From NCBI RefSeq assembly GCF_020510425.1, contig NZ_JAHBAH010000001.1:2275001-2339000 (forward strand): a stretch of 64,000 bases of DNA. Direction: 5' to 3'. Position 1 is the first letter of the stretch; each line of letters starts with the position of its first letter. The stretch comes from Quatrionicoccus australiensis (GTDB taxonomy: Bacteria; Pseudomonadota; Gammaproteobacteria; Burkholderiales; Rhodocyclaceae). Position numbers and translations under genes: made by a program. The notes beneath the pieces are model-generated. The model was not told where the DNA came from. It saw only the letters and a program-made list of their open reading frames with translations, and made no database searches. Positions 45,303 to 56,500 of the stretch are shown here, piece after piece.

Positions 45303-48158
45303 TTGAAGTCGTTCCTGATTGGCATGAACAAGATATTCGTATGGTTTGCTTCGGCGCGCCCCCTGCGCTGGCGTTTCGTCCTCGGGCTGGTCATTGTTTT
45401 CGTGTTGATCGGCAGCCTGTCCAACGTCTTTTTCGAATATTCGACCGGTCGCATCGTCGACCATCTGGGCCGTGGTTTTGCGGAGCGCCAGGCGCAGTTC
45501 GACCGCGAGCGCATCCTGTCGCCCCTGCTCACCGAAATCGCGCTGGCCCGCAAGCTGGCCGACTCGCCGCTGCTGAAAAAATGGGCGGTCGCTGAAAACG
45601 ATCCGACACTCAAGCGCGCCGCCTTGGACGAGCTGGAAAGCTATCGCACCCACTTTCGCGACGGCAGCTATTTTTTCATTCCGGTGCAGTCCGGCAACTA
45701 CTACACCAACGACAAGGCCAATCGTTACCCGGATGGCCTGGTCAGCCAGGTGGTGAAAGCCGGGCTGGAGGAATACTCCTGGTTCTTCGCCGCGATTCGC
45801 AGCCCGGACGCCCTGCAGCTCAACGTCGATGCGAATCCGGTGCTCGCTTCGACCAAGGTCTGGATCAATGTCCAGGTTCGCGTTGACGGCGAAGTGGTGG
45901 CGATGGCCGGAACCGGCATCGAGCTCGACGAGTTTACGCGCGCCGTTGCCGCTTCGGCAACGCCCGGCGTCTACGGCATCCTGCTCGATGCGCAGGGCGC
46001 GATCCAGGTGCATCCGGATGCGGCGCTGATCGATTTCAATTCGCGCGCCAAACGCGCCGAGGAAAGACACACGATCTTCGACCTGCTCGCCGATGACGGC
46101 GAGCGGCAGCGCCTGCGCCAGAGCCTGGCACGTGTGGTCGCCGGCACACATGCCGTCGAGGTCGAACAACTGACCGTCAATGGCAAGCCGGAACTGGTGG
46201 CGATGAGCTATCTGAAGGAAATCGGCTGGGTCAATCTGGCGGTGGTCGATACGACGCAACTGGTCAACCGTGGCGAATTCTCGACGCTGGGCTTGCTGGT
46301 CGGCGCCGCCATGTTGCTCACCATCCTGGTCGTGCTGGTGCTGCTCGAGCGCATGGTGATCCGGCCGTTGCGCCAGCTCGTTTCCGGAACGCGGGCGATT
46401 GCCGGCGGCAATTACAAGGTGCGGGTGGCGGCTGCCGGTTCGGCCGAATTCGATGAACTGGCCGGCAATTTCAACCGCATGGCGGAAACGGTCAGCGATT
46501 ACACCGGCCACCTTGAACGCCGCGTTGCCGAAAGAACCAGCGAACTGGCCGGCACCAACCATGCCCTGCTGCTCGCCCGCGATGCCGCCGAGTCCGCGAA
46601 CAAGGCAAAAAGCGAATTCCTCGCCAACATGAGCCACGAAATCCGGACGCCGATGAACGGCGTGATCGGCATGACCTCGCTGCTGCTCGATACCGAACTC
46701 GATGAAGAACAGCGCGAGTACGCCAATGTCGTCAACAGCAGCGCCGGCTCGCTGCTCGGCGTGATTAACGACATTCTCGATTTTTCCAAGGTCGAGGCCG
46801 GCAAGCTCGACATCGAGGTGATCAACTTCGACTTGCGGGCGCTGGTCGATGACGTGATGTCCATCGTCGCCTATCGTGCGGTCGAGAAAAACCTGCAGCT
46901 GGCCGCGCTGGTCGGGCCGGATGTGCCATCCTTGCTCAAGGGCGATCCGGGCCGCTTGCGCCAGATCCTGACCAACCTGCTCGGCAATGCGATCAAGTTC
47001 ACCACGCAGGGCGAGGTCAGTCTGCAGATCAGTCAGCTCGCCATCGACGATGCCGGCGTGACGCTGCATTGCGAGATCCGCGATAGCGGCATCGGCATTG
47101 CTCCCGAGCAGCTCGAACGCCTGTTCAAACCGTTCAGCCAGGCCGACGCCTCGACCACCCGGCGTTTTGGCGGCAGCGGTCTGGGTCTGGCCATTTCGCA
47201 ACGCCTGGTCGAATTGATGCATGGCCAGATCGGTGTCGATAGCGCGCCGGGCAAGGGTTCGACCTTCTGGTTCGAACTGCGCCTGGCACGCCAGCCGAAA
47301 GGCGCCGGCAACGATTATCAGCCGGCGCGTGACCTGGTCGGGCGGCGCGTGCTGGTCGTCGACGACAACGCGACCAACCGGCGCGTGCTGCAGTTGCAGC
47401 TCGAAGACAACGGTTGCGATGCGGTCTTTGCCGAGAGCAGTGCCGCCGGTCTGGCTGCCATGCGCGCCGCGCAGGCGGCCGGTGCCGCCTTTGATGTCGC
47501 GATCATCGATCTGCAGATGCCCGAGGTCGACGGCCTGTCGATGGCCCGCCACATCCGCGCCGATCCGCTGCTCGCGGCAACGCCGCTGATGATGCTGACC
47601 TCCCTGACCAGCCGCGGCGATGCCCGCCTGACGCAGGAAGCCGGTTTCGATGCCTACCTGACCAAGCCGGTGAAAAAGGCGCTGCTCGAACGCGGCCTGC
47701 GTCAGTTGCTGGGCAAGCCGGAGCAGGCCGGGGCGCCGTCCGAACTGATCACCCGGCATTCGCTGGCCGAGTCGGTACGCCAGGGGCGCATCCTGCTGGT
47801 CGAGGACAATCCGGTCAACCGCCAACTCGCGCTGAAACTGCTCGAACGCATGGGCATGCAGGTCGAGGTGGCGGAGAACGGGCAGCAGGCCCTCGATAGC
47901 CTGGCCAGGAGCCGCTTCGACCTGGTCCTGATGGACTGTCAGATGCCGGTCATGGATGGCTTTGCGGCGGTGGCGGCAATTCGTTCGGGCAGCGTGCCGG
48001 GCGTTGATGCCGCGGTTCCGGTGATCGCGATGACCGCCGGGGCGCTCGACAGCGACCGTGAGGCTGCGCTGGCGGCCGGCATGGACGATTACCTGGCCAA
48101 GCCGATCGATGTCCAGGCTTTCAGCGCCTGCCTGCAACGCTGGCTGGCGCTGCAGTAG
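45303..48158 (+). CDS. Membrane hybrid histidine kinase with two receiver domains
   Basis: A 951-residue sensor kinase. TM1 (about 25-45), a large periplasmic Cache-like sensor (about 50-325), TM2 (about 328-350), HAMP, and a coiled coil precede the dimerisation domain with phosphoacceptor His445 in [11 protein letters not shown]. The ATPase domain follows ([23 protein letters not shown]). Two receiver domains come last, with phosphoacceptors Asp736 and Asp878. No Hpt domain is present, so a separate phosphotransfer protein is expected. A TTG at 45303 is taken as start; an in-frame ATG at 45324 is an equally plausible choice. Neither has a clear ribosome site. Confidence 0.9.
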   Translation: MKSFLIGMNKIFVWFASARPLRWRFVLGLVIVFVLIGSLSNVFFEYSTGRIVDHLGRGFAERQAQFDRERILSPLLTEIALARKLADSPLLKKWAVAENDPTLKRAALDELESYRTHFRDGSYFFIPVQSGNYYTNDKANRYPDGLVSQVVKAGLEEYSWFFAAIRSPDALQLNVDANPVLASTKVWINVQVRVDGEVVAMAGTGIELDEFTRAVAASATPGVYGILLDAQGAIQVHPDAALIDFNSRAKRAEERHTIFDLLADDGERQRLRQSLARVVAGTHAVEVEQLTVNGKPELVAMSYLKEIGWVNLAVVDTTQLVNRGEFSTLGLLVGAAMLLTILVVLVLLERMVIRPLRQLVSGTRAIAGGNYKVRVAAAGSAEFDELAGNFNRMAETVSDYTGHLERRVAERTSELAGTNHALLLARDAAESANKAKSEFLANMSHEIRTPMNGVIGMTSLLLDTELDEEQREYANVVNSSAGSLLGVINDILDFSKVEAGKLDIEVINFDLRALVDDVMSIVAYRAVEKNLQLAALVGPDVPSLLKGDPGRLRQILTNLLGNAIKFTTQGEVSLQISQLAIDDAGVTLHCEIRDSGIGIAPEQLERLFKPFSQADASTTRRFGGSGLGLAISQRLVELMHGQIGVDSAPGKGSTFWFELRLARQPKGAGNDYQPARDLVGRRVLVVDDNATNRRVLQLQLEDNGCDAVFAESSAAGLAAMRAAQAAGAAFDVAIIDLQMPEVDGLSMARHIRADPLLAATPLMMLTSLTSRGDARLTQEAGFDAYLTKPVKKALLERGLRQLLGKPEQAGAPSELITRHSLAESVRQGRILLVEDNPVNRQLALKLLERMGMQVEVAENGQQALDSLARSRFDLVLMDCQMPVMDGFAAVAAIRSGSVPGVDAAVPVIAMTAGALDSDREAALAAGMDDYLAKPIDVQAFSACLQRWLALQ

Positions 48159-48243
48159 CCGGCCGTTCAAAGTAAAATTACGCCTTTGCTGACCGGTAAC
48201 GCCAGTTGCCCGTCATGATCAATCCTTTGCCGGAACCCTTGCC

Positions 48244-49884
48244 ATGCTCGAGAAGCTTTCCTCATTCGCCGGAGTCCCCGGCCCGGTCGTCATCATCGTC
48301 ATGGACGGCTACGGCCTGCCCAAGACCGAGGCGGGCAGCGCCATTGCCGCCGCCCGCAAGCCGGTGCTCGACCGCCTGTTCGCGGCTTACCCGAACATCC
48401 GCCTGCGCGCGCACGGCACCGCGGTCGGCATGCCGTCCGACGACGACATGGGCAATTCCGAAGTCGGCCACAACGCCATCGGCGCCGGTCAGGTTTACAG
48501 CCAGGGCGCGGCGCTGGTCGCCAATGCCATTGCCGACGGCGCCCTCTGGCAGGGCGAGGCCTGGCAGCAGATCGTCGCCGGCGCCAAAGCAGGTCGCGGT
48601 GTAATCCATTTTCTCGGCCTGTTCTCCGACGGCAACGTGCACAGCCATATCGATCACCTCAAGGCCATGGTCGTCCAGGCCAGGGCCGAAGGCGTGCCGA
48701 CCGTGCGTATCCATGTCCTGCTCGACGGTCGCGACGTGCCGGAAACCAGTGCGCTGGAATACGTCGTGCCTTTCGAGGCCTTCCTCAAGGAAGTCAGCGT
48801 TGATGGCTTCGACGCCCGCATCGCGTCCGGCGGTGGCCGCCAGAACATCACCATGGACCGTTACGACGCCAACTGGCCGATGGTCGAAGCCGGCTGGAAG
48901 ACGCATGTGCTCGGTCTCGGCCAGCAGTTCCCGGATGCGGTCGCAGCGGTCAACGGCCTGCGCGAGCAGAATCCCGGCACCATCGACCAGGATCTGCCGC
49001 CCTTCGTGATTGCCGATCAGGGGCAGGCGATCGGCAGCATCGAGGATGGCGACTCGGTCGTCTTCTTCAATTTCCGCGGCGACCGCGCCATCGAGATCAC
49101 GCGCGCCTTCGAGGAAGCGGTTTTCGACAAATTCGACCGGGTCCGCGCCCCGAAAGTCACCTACGCCGGCATGCTGCAGTACGACGGCGACCTTAAGCTG
49201 CCCGCCCGCTTCCTGGTTGCGCCGCCGGCGATCAAGGACACCACCGGCGAATGGTTTAGCAAGGCCGGCATCGCCCAGTTCGCCTGCTCGGAAACGCAGA
49301 AATTCGGCCACGTCACCTATTTCTGGAACGGCAACCGCTCCGGCAAATTCGACGGCGAAACCTGGCTGGAAGTGCCGAGCGACGTCGTTCCCTTCGAGCA
49401 GCGGCCGTGGATGAAGGCCGCCGAAATCGCCGACGCGATGATCGCGGCCTTGAAGAGCGGCCAGTACAAGACCCTGCGCTGCAATTTCGCCAATGGCGAC
49501 ATGGTCGGTCATACCGGCAATTTCCGCGCCGCGACGATGGCGGTCGAAGCGGTCGACCTCGCGCTCGGCCGCATTTTGCCGGTCATTGATGCCATGGGCG
49601 GCGTTGCGCTGATCACCGCCGACCACGGCAATGCCGACGAGATGTACGAACTCGACAAGAAGACCAAGGCGCCGGCGCAGAATGCCGACGGCAGCTTCAA
49701 GGCGAAGACGGCGCACACGCTGAACCCGGTGCCGCTGATCCTTTACGACAACGTCAGCGGCGGCAAGCTGGCCCTCAAGCAGACCGAAAAGGCCGGCCTG
49801 TCGAACATCGCGGCGACCGTCGCCAATCTGCTCGGGCTGGAAAAGCATGCGGCCTGGGACGAGAGTCTGCTGGAAGTGCGCTGA
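48244..49884 (+). CDS. gpmI: 2,3-bisphosphoglycerate-independent phosphoglycerate mutase
   Basis: A 546-residue metal-dependent mutase of the alkaline phosphatase superfamily interconverting 2- and 3-phosphoglycerate in glycolysis and gluconeogenesis. The catalytic Ser72 lies in DDDMGNSEVGHN. The metal ligands appear in IVMDGYG, in the NGDMVGHTGN segment and in TADHGNADEM. Length is slightly above the usual 510-515 because of small insertions. It is a single gene followed by a strong terminator. Confidence 0.96.
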   Translation: MLEKLSSFAGVPGPVVIIVMDGYGLPKTEAGSAIAAARKPVLDRLFAAYPNIRLRAHGTAVGMPSDDDMGNSEVGHNAIGAGQVYSQGAALVANAIADGALWQGEAWQQIVAGAKAGRGVIHFLGLFSDGNVHSHIDHLKAMVVQARAEGVPTVRIHVLLDGRDVPETSALEYVVPFEAFLKEVSVDGFDARIASGGGRQNITMDRYDANWPMVEAGWKTHVLGLGQQFPDAVAAVNGLREQNPGTIDQDLPPFVIADQGQAIGSIEDGDSVVFFNFRGDRAIEITRAFEEAVFDKFDRVRAPKVTYAGMLQYDGDLKLPARFLVAPPAIKDTTGEWFSKAGIAQFACSETQKFGHVTYFWNGNRSGKFDGETWLEVPSDVVPFEQRPWMKAAEIADAMIAALKSGQYKTLRCNFANGDMVGHTGNFRAATMAVEAVDLALGRILPVIDAMGGVALITADHGNADEMYELDKKTKAPAQNADGSFKAKTAHTLNPVPLILYDNVSGGKLALKQTEKAGLSNIAATVANLLGLEKHAAWDESLLEVR

Positions 49885-49907
49885 TTGGCGCTTTGCCGAC
49901 ACGCCGG

Positions 49908-49938
49908 GGCGTCGGGCCGCAAGGCCGGCGCCTTTTTT
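49908..49938 (+). terminator. Rho-independent terminator after gpmI
   Basis: GGCGTCGG-g-CC pairs with GGCCGGCGCC (one G-T pair, one bulge, GCAA loop) and is followed by six Ts, 24 bases after the gpmI stop. Confidence 0.85.
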
Positions 49939-49992
49939 CATGCGGCGCCCGCTTTTGCCGGGTTGGTAACGGTTGACCGGCATTTTTACCCG

Positions 49993-50009
49993 TTTTCCGG
50001 CGTCGACCG
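49993..50009 (+). repeat. Second copy of the 17-base TTTTCCGGCGTCGACCG repeat
   Basis: Exact match to 45211-45227. This copy lacks the second inverted arm. It lies in the 154-base gap between gpmI and the YihY-family gene, about 30 bases before the start codon. Confidence 0.55.
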
Positions 50010-50038
50010 CTGGCGCGCTGAACAGCAAGGGAAGCAGC

Positions 50039-50926
50039 ATGTTCTACCCGACTGAATCGATGCGTCACGTTCTGCTGCACCCGGCCGGCTTCGCGCTGCA
50101 GGTGCTGCGCGGTTTCGGGCGCAACCAGGGGCTGCTGCTGGCCGGCGCGATCGCCTATTACGCGCTGCTCTCGGTGGTGCCGCTGCTCATCCTGTCGGTA
50201 ATGGCGCTGTCCAGCCTGGTCGAGCAGGCAAGCTTGCTCGACACCGTCGGTCGCTACCTCGAATGGCTGGTGCCCAGCCAGTCGCAGGCGGTGCTCGCCG
50301 ATGTCCGGGGCTTTCTCACCAACGGGCTGGGCCTCGGGGTCGTGCTGCTCGGCACGATGCTGTTCTTCAGTTCGCTCGCCTTCTCGGTGCTGGAAAAGGC
50401 GCTGGCGGTGATCTTCGAGCACCGGGGTTGCGACGACAAGCGGCACTTCCTGGTCTCGGCCGTGCTGCCTTACTGCTTCGTCGTGCTGCTCGGTATTGGC
50501 CTGCTGCTGCTCACCTTCGCGTCGGTCGCGTTGCAGACGCTGGCCCGCGAAAGCATCCATTTTCTTGGTCACGACTGGTCGCTGCGCGGTATCTCCGGCG
50601 GCCTGCTCTACCTGTTCGGCTTTGCCATCGAAACCCTGGTCATGACCACGCTCTACCTGGTCATCCCGGTCGGTCGCCTGCGCCTCAGCCACGCCTTGAT
50701 CGGCGGCGTCACGGCGGCGGCACTCTGGGAAATCCTGCGCCACATCCTGATCTGGTATTTCACGACCCTGTCGAAAGTCAGCGTCGTCTATGGCTCGCTG
50801 AGCACGGCTGTGGTTGCGCTGTTCAGCATGGAACTCGCTGCCACTGTCTTCCTGCTCGGCGCGCAGGTCATCGCCGAATACGAGCGGCTGGACGAAAAAC
50901 CGCCTGCCGCAGCGGTCGACCGCTAG
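50039..50926 (+). CDS. YihY/BrkB-family inner-membrane protein
   Basis: A 295-residue membrane protein with about six helices and the family pattern AGAIAYYALLSVVPLLIL near residue 37 and GGVTAAALWEILRH near 220. Family members were once called RNase BN, wrongly; their function is unknown, though some are linked to envelope traits. ATG 50039 is preceded by AAGGGAAG. It converges with the tandem flavoprotein gene across 13 bases; its last codons overlap a 14-base palindrome (AGCGGTCGACCGCT). Confidence 0.88.
   Translation: MFYPTESMRHVLLHPAGFALQVLRGFGRNQGLLLAGAIAYYALLSVVPLLILSVMALSSLVEQASLLDTVGRYLEWLVPSQSQAVLADVRGFLTNGLGLGVVLLGTMLFFSSLAFSVLEKALAVIFEHRGCDDKRHFLVSAVLPYCFVVLLGIGLLLLTFASVALQTLARESIHFLGHDWSLRGISGGLLYLFGFAIETLVMTTLYLVIPVGRLRLSHALIGGVTAAALWEILRHILIWYFTTLSKVSVVYGSLSTAVVALFSMELAATVFLLGAQVIAEYERLDEKPPAAAVDR
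50911..50924. repeat. 14-base palindrome AGCGGTCGACCGCT
   Basis: Perfect palindrome overlapping the last codons of the YihY-family gene at a convergent junction. It contains the same CGGTCGACCG core as 5212-5221 and 62534-62543. Confidence 0.6.
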
Positions 50927-50939
50927 GAAAGGGCATTTT

Positions 50940-52283
50940 TCAGCCGGCTTCGTTCACCTTGCTGCTGGCTGCCGCGGCGAGCGGCCGGGCGTGCAGATGG
51001 TGCCAGGCGACGCCGTGCCGGCGCGCCATCCACCACCATTTGAGCGGCGCGACGAGGCGGAACAGCCAGGCCGGCAGCAGCGGCCGCGCCATGTCACGGC
51101 TGGCTTTTTGCGAAATGCCGCAGCCGCCGGCAAGATCGGCGGCGGCCAGGCGCAGGGCGCGGATCTGGGCGCGCGCGACGAAACGCGCCTGGTGTAGTGG
51201 CTGACCGTGGATGATTTCGCCGGCGCCCATCGCCAGACCGCCGGCCCAGACCAGTCCGTTGGCGTGCGCGAAAGCGCGCAGGATGCGCAGCGCACTGCGA
51301 TTGTGATCGGCCTCGGGAAAGCCGCAATTGAGCAGTCCGACCACCTGGCGCAGCGGTGAAACATCGTGCGCGAGGTGCGCGCCGAGCTGCTCCAGCGCCC
51401 GTCCGACCAGGGCCGGCAAGGCGTCGACGTAGAGCGGCGCGGCGACGATCAGCAATTCGGCGCCGGCCAGTTCGGCGAGCGCGTTTTCGGCCATGTGGCC
51501 GTCCTTGACGAAGCTGATCGCGTAGACCAGTTTGCTGGCGATGCCGGCTCGTTCGAGGTCGGCGGCCAGCGCCCGGGCCAGCGATTCCGAGGTGCTGGTT
51601 CCTTTCGGGCGGGCGCTGCCGATCAGGATGGCGGCGCTGCGCGGTGGCGGGCTGTTTGCCGTCACCGGGTCGGGCGCGCAGGCGCGGGCGAGGGTGCGCC
51701 TGTCGAGTGCGGGCAGCGCTGCACCCTCCGTCGCGGTCAACCCGGCGCGGATGGCACTTTCTATCTGCGGCTGTGCCATCGCATCCTGCGGCGTCAACAG
51801 CAGGCTGCGGAACCACGGCGTCTGCAGGTTGATCGCGTTGCCGCCGGCCAGCTCGGCGAACAGGCTGCGCGTTTCGGCGTCCGGCTGCTCGGCGAGGCCG
51901 ATGAACAGCATCGCCGGATAGCGTGCGTAGCGGCGTTGGTGCCGCGTCACGCCGGCCTGTTCGTGAAAGAAGGAATCAGTTAGCGGGATCAGGCGGTCGA
52001 CCAGCTTTTTCAGGGTAAAAGCGTAGCCGCCGAAAACGACCGGCGTCAGGAAGACGACCAGGTCGGCGTCGTGGATGGCCTGCGTGATGTCTGGTGCGGC
52101 GTCGCGCGTGCGGCAGCGGCCGGGTGTTTTCGTCCAGCACTCGAAGTCGCCGAGGCAGGGGGCGAGGGCGATGTCGGCCAGCGCGTAGTGCGTGATGTCG
52201 GCGCCGAGCGCCCGGCCGGCCAGGGCGATGTGCTGGACGATGGCCGGCTGGTCGGCGCTGCCGTCGAGAATGACCACTTGCAT
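50940..52283 (-). CDS. Fused tandem flavodoxin-fold oxidoreductase
   Basis: A 447-residue protein made of two flavodoxin-like domains. The first (about 1-185) looks like an NAD(P)H-dependent FMN reductase/iron-sulfur flavoprotein-type domain: MQVVILDGSA start, cysteines at 43, 49 and 57 (CLGDFECW...GRC), and FLTPVVFGGYAFTLKKLVDR. The second (about 216-400) begins again with AAILIGSARPKGTSTSESLA and has APLYVDALPALVGRALE, the same fold elements. A helical C-terminal tail rich in Trp (WWWMARRHGVAW) follows. Most relatives are single-domain. The cofactor is presumably FMN; the substrate is unknown. It is next to an AraC-type regulator on the same strand. Confidence 0.8.
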   Translation of the reverse strand: MQVVILDGSADQPAIVQHIALAGRALGADITHYALADIALAPCLGDFECWTKTPGRCRTRDAAPDITQAIHDADLVVFLTPVVFGGYAFTLKKLVDRLIPLTDSFFHEQAGVTRHQRRYARYPAMLFIGLAEQPDAETRSLFAELAGGNAINLQTPWFRSLLLTPQDAMAQPQIESAIRAGLTATEGAALPALDRRTLARACAPDPVTANSPPPRSAAILIGSARPKGTSTSESLARALAADLERAGIASKLVYAISFVKDGHMAENALAELAGAELLIVAAPLYVDALPALVGRALEQLGAHLAHDVSPLRQVVGLLNCGFPEADHNRSALRILRAFAHANGLVWAGGLAMGAGEIIHGQPLHQARFVARAQIRALRLAAADLAGGCGISQKASRDMARPLLPAWLFRLVAPLKWWWMARRHGVAWHHLHARPLAAAASSKVNEAG

Positions 52284-52386
52284 GCTGTCTGCCTCCCGCT
52301 GTGCGCTGTTGCCGGGCAGGAGCCGGCGGGCGCGGAATTCGGAGAGTATCGGCGAGTCGACCGCCGGCGGTCAATGCTAAATGGAT

Positions 52387-53439
52387 TTACTTGCCGCGCA
52401 CCAGTTGCTGCCGGTAATGCAGCGGCGCCATGCCGGTCCATTCGACGCAGGCGCGGTAGAAGGCCGAGGTGTCGGCATAGCCGAGGTCGGCGGCGATGCG
52501 GGCGATCGCGTCGTCGCTCTTGGCCAGGCGGGCGAGCGCCATGTCGCGGCGCAGCGCATCCTTGATCGCGCGAAAGCTCGAACCCTCTTCTTCGAGACGG
52601 CGATGCACGCTGCGCGGCGACAGATAGAGACGCTCGGCGACGGCATCCAGGCTCAGCGTGTCGGGCAGCGCGGCGCGCAACAGGTCGCGGATGCGGGTGA
52701 CCATTTCGCGGTCGCGCCGGTAGAGGGTCGTGATCTTGCCCGGCGCACCGTCGAGAAAGCGGTTGAGCGCTGCCTCGTCGCGGCGCACCGGCAGGTCGAG
52801 CAGGTTGGCATTGAAGGCGGCGACCAGCGTGCCGTTGCCGCCCGGCACGGTCGGCGCGAAGCGCGAATCGGCGGTGAAGATCAGCGCGTAGTCGGCAAAG
52901 TGGGCCGGCTTGCGGTAGGGAAAAATGACGCTGTCGAGGGCGATGCCGCGCCCGGCCAGCCAGCAGGCCAGCCCGTGCAGCAGGCGGAGCAGCCATTCGA
53001 AGGCGAAGATGCGGCCGGGGTCGTCCGGCTGCTCGGCGAGCTTGCGCGTTTCGCTGATCACCAGCTCGGCATGCTCGTGCGAACGCCGCACGCTGACCGC
53101 CAGATCGGGCAGCACGACGTGCAGGAAACGGCTTGCCCGCTGCAGTGCTTCGGCTAGCGTCGGTGCCGACAGGCAGCCGCGGCAGAGGAATTCGAAACTG
53201 CCGACGCGCATCGGCTGCGCGAACAGGCCGAAGCCTTCGTCATCGAGCTGGCGGTTGAGCAGATTGTAGAGCGCGGCGTAATCAGCGACCGGAATCCGGC
53301 TGGCGGGGTCTGCAAGATCGATGTTGCCGGCAGCCAGCAAGGGGCCTGGGTCGATGCTGCGCCGTGCCAGGCCGGCCAGCATCCCGGTAACAAAACCCAT
53401 TGCAACAGTAGCTTGCGTACGACCCGGTGAATTTGGCAT
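52387..53439 (-). CDS. AraC-family transcriptional regulator
   Basis: About 350 residues. The N-terminal part (about 15-190) is the arabinose-binding-like sensory domain of the OruR/ArgR-like group. The C-terminal double HTH (about 245-345) has LSLDAVAERLYLSPRSVHRRL and IARIAADLGYADTSAFYRAC followed by the typical FxRxF-like W-G-PLHYRQQ. Start uncertain: ATG 53439 (MPNSPG) or ATG 53454 (MLQCTM). It is divergent from icmF (about 140 bases), so it may regulate icmF, the adjacent flavoprotein gene 103 bases downstream, or itself. Confidence 0.9.
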   Translation of the reverse strand: MPNSPGRTQATVAMGFVTGMLAGLARRSIDPGPLLAAGNIDLADPASRIPVADYAALYNLLNRQLDDEGFGLFAQPMRVGSFEFLCRGCLSAPTLAEALQRASRFLHVVLPDLAVSVRRSHEHAELVISETRKLAEQPDDPGRIFAFEWLLRLLHGLACWLAGRGIALDSVIFPYRKPAHFADYALIFTADSRFAPTVPGGNGTLVAAFNANLLDLPVRRDEAALNRFLDGAPGKITTLYRRDREMVTRIRDLLRAALPDTLSLDAVAERLYLSPRSVHRRLEEEGSSFRAIKDALRRDMALARLAKSDDAIARIAADLGYADTSAFYRACVEWTGMAPLHYRQQLVRGK

Positions 53440-53594
53440 GGTGCATTGCAGCATTTTGGCTGCTGTTGGCGCGTGGACCGCTGCAGCTTATCACCTTGGC
53501 GGAATTTGCACGATAGTCGTCAGGCGCGGCAATGGCAGGGCCGGCAAAGCGGCCTACCATGGGCGCCTTACCGTATTTTGCCGAGGCAGATGTC

Positions 53595-56500
53595 ATGACC
53601 GATCTTTCCGTTGCCAAGAAGCTGATGCCCTACAAGCCGAAAAACAAGGTGCGTTTCGTCACCGCCGCCTCGCTGTTCGACGGCCATGACGCCTCTATCA
53701 ACATCATGCGCCGCATCCTGCAGTCGACCGGTTCGGAAGTGATCCACCTCGGCCACAACCGTTCGGTGCAGGAAATCGTCAATGCGGCGCTGCAGGAAGA
53801 CGCGCAGGGCATCTGCATCACCAGTTACCAGGGCGGCCACGTCGAGTTCTTCAAGTACATGATCGACCTGCTCAAGGCCAATGGCGGCGAGCACATCAAG
53901 GTCTTCGGCGGTGGCGGCGGTGTCATCGTGCCGTCCGAAATCAAGGAACTGCACGCCTACGGCGTGACCCGCATCTACGCGCCGGAAGACGGCGTGCACA
54001 TGGGCCTGCAGGGCATGATCAACGAAGTCGTCGAGAAATCCGACTTTGATGTCGCCGATGAAGGCGTGCCCGGCGTCGAGCAGGTTCTCGCCGGTCTGCA
54101 GGCCGGCGACAAGCGTCTGCTGGCGCGCGTCATCACCCTGCTTGAAAACGGCGAAGCGCCGGCCCTCAAGGAGCCGCTGCTCAAGGCCGCCGCCGCACTG
54201 AGCGTACCCGTGCTCGGCATCACCGGCACCGGCGGCGCCGGCAAGTCGTCGCTGACCGACGAGATCGTGCGCCGCTTCCGCCTCGATCAGGGCGATACCG
54301 TCAAGATCGGCATGGTTTCCATCGATCCGTCGCGCAAACGCACCGGCGGCGCGCTGCTTGGTGACCGCATCCGCATGAACGCCATCGAGCATCCGAACAT
54401 CTTCATGCGTTCGCTGGCTACCCGCGATACCGGCAGCGAAATCTCGGTGGCGCTGCCCGAGGTCATCGCCGCCTGCAAGCTGGCCGGCTTCGACCTGGTC
54501 ATTGTCGAGACTTCCGGCATCGGCCAGGGCAACGCGGCGATCGTGCCTTTCGTCGATCTGTCGCTGTACGTGATGACGCCGGAGTTCGGCGCCGCCTCGC
54601 AACTCGAGAAGATCGACATGCTCGACTTCGCCGATTTCGTCGCGATCAACAAGTTCGACCGCAAGGGCGCCGAGGATGCGCTGCGCGATGTGCGCAAGCA
54701 GTACCAGCGCAACCGCGAAGCCTTCACGACGCCGACCGACGACATGCCGGTGTTCGGCACGCAGGCCGCCCGCTTCAACGACGACGGCGTCACCGCGCTG
54801 TACCAGGCGCTGGTCCCGGCGCTCAGCGAAAAGGGCCTGAAACTGGCCCAGGGCAAGCTGCCGCTGGTTACCGTCAAACAGTCTTCCAGCCAGCGTGCCA
54901 TCGTGCCGGCCCAGCGCGTGCGCTATCTGGCCGAAATCGCCGATGCTGTACGTGGCTACCATGCGCACACCGACGAGCAGGTCAAGATTGCCCGCGAGCG
55001 CCAGTCGCTGCGCATCTCGCAGGGCATTTTTGCCGCCTGCGACAAGTCGACCGCTGATTTCGCCGAGATGCTGTCCTTCAAGGACGGTCAACAGGATCCG
55101 AAGGCCAAAAAGCTGCTCGACATGTGGCCGGCCACCGTCGAAGCCTATGCTGGCGACGAATATGTCGTGAAAATCCGCGACAAGGAAATCCGTACCAAGC
55201 TGGTCTCGGAATCGCTGTCCGGCACCAAGATCAGGAAGGTCATCCTGCCCAAGTTCGGCGATGACGGCGAAACCCTGCGTTTCCTGATGCGCGAGAACGT
55301 GCCCGGCTCCTTCCCCTACACCGCCGGCGTCTTCGCCTTCAAGCGCGAGGGCGAAGATCCGACCCGGATGTTTGCCGGCGAAGGCGACGCCTTCCGCACC
55401 AACCGCCGCTTCAAGCGCGTCTCCGAAGGCATGCCGGCGCACCGCCTGTCGACGGCTTTCGACTCGGTGACGCTGTACGGCTGCGACCCGGACGAACGTC
55501 CGGACATCTACGGCAAGATCGGCAATTCCGGCGTTTCGATCGCGACACTCGACGACCTCAAGGTGCTCTACGACGGCTTCGACCTGCTGGCGCCCAGCAC
55601 TTCGGTGTCGATGACCATCAACGGCCCGGCACCGATCATCCTGGCCTGCTTCTTCAACACCGCCATCGACCAGCAGATGGTCAAGTTCGAACAGCAGAAC
55701 GGTCGCCAGCCGACCGAAGACGAAGCCGAGAAAATCCGCGAATGGACGCTGTCGACCGTGCGCGGCACGGTGCAGGCCGACATTCTCAAGGAAGACCAGG
55801 GCCAGAACACCTGCATCTTCAGCACCGAATTCGCGCTCAAGATGATGGGCGACATCCAGGAATTTTTCGTCCACAACCAGGTGCAGAACTTCTACTCGGT
55901 GTCGATCTCCGGCTATCACATCGCCGAAGCCGGCGCCAACCCGATCAGCCAGCTCGCCTTCACGCTGTCCAACGGCTTCACCTACGTGGAAAGCTATCTG
56001 GCCCGCGGCATGAAGATCGACGACTTCGCGCCCAACCTGTCCTTCTTCTTCTCTAACGGCATGGACCCGGAATACTCGGTGATCGGCCGCGTCGCCCGCC
56101 GCATCTGGGCCGTCGCCATGAAGAACAAGTATGGCGCCAATGAGCGCAGCCAGAAGCTGAAGTACCACATCCAGACTTCCGGCCGTTCGCTGCACGCGCA
56201 GGAAATGGACTTCAACGACATCCGCACGACGCTGCAGGCGCTGATCGCCATCTACGACAACTGCAACTCGCTGCACACCAACGCCTACGACGAAGCGATC
56301 ACGACGCCGACCGAGGAAAGCGTGCGCCGCGCCATGGCCATCCAGCTCATCATCAACCGCGAATGGGGCGTCGCCAAGAACGAGAACCCGAACCAGGGCG
56401 CCTTCGTCATCGACGAACTGACCGACCTCGTGGAAGAAGCCGTGCTCAAGGAATTCGAAGCCATCGCCTCACGCGGCGGCGTGCTCGGCGCCATGGAAAC

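Noticed and set aside
53568-56276. 902-codon open frame antisense to icmF
   Set aside because: Same artefact: icmF covers the region with full domain support.
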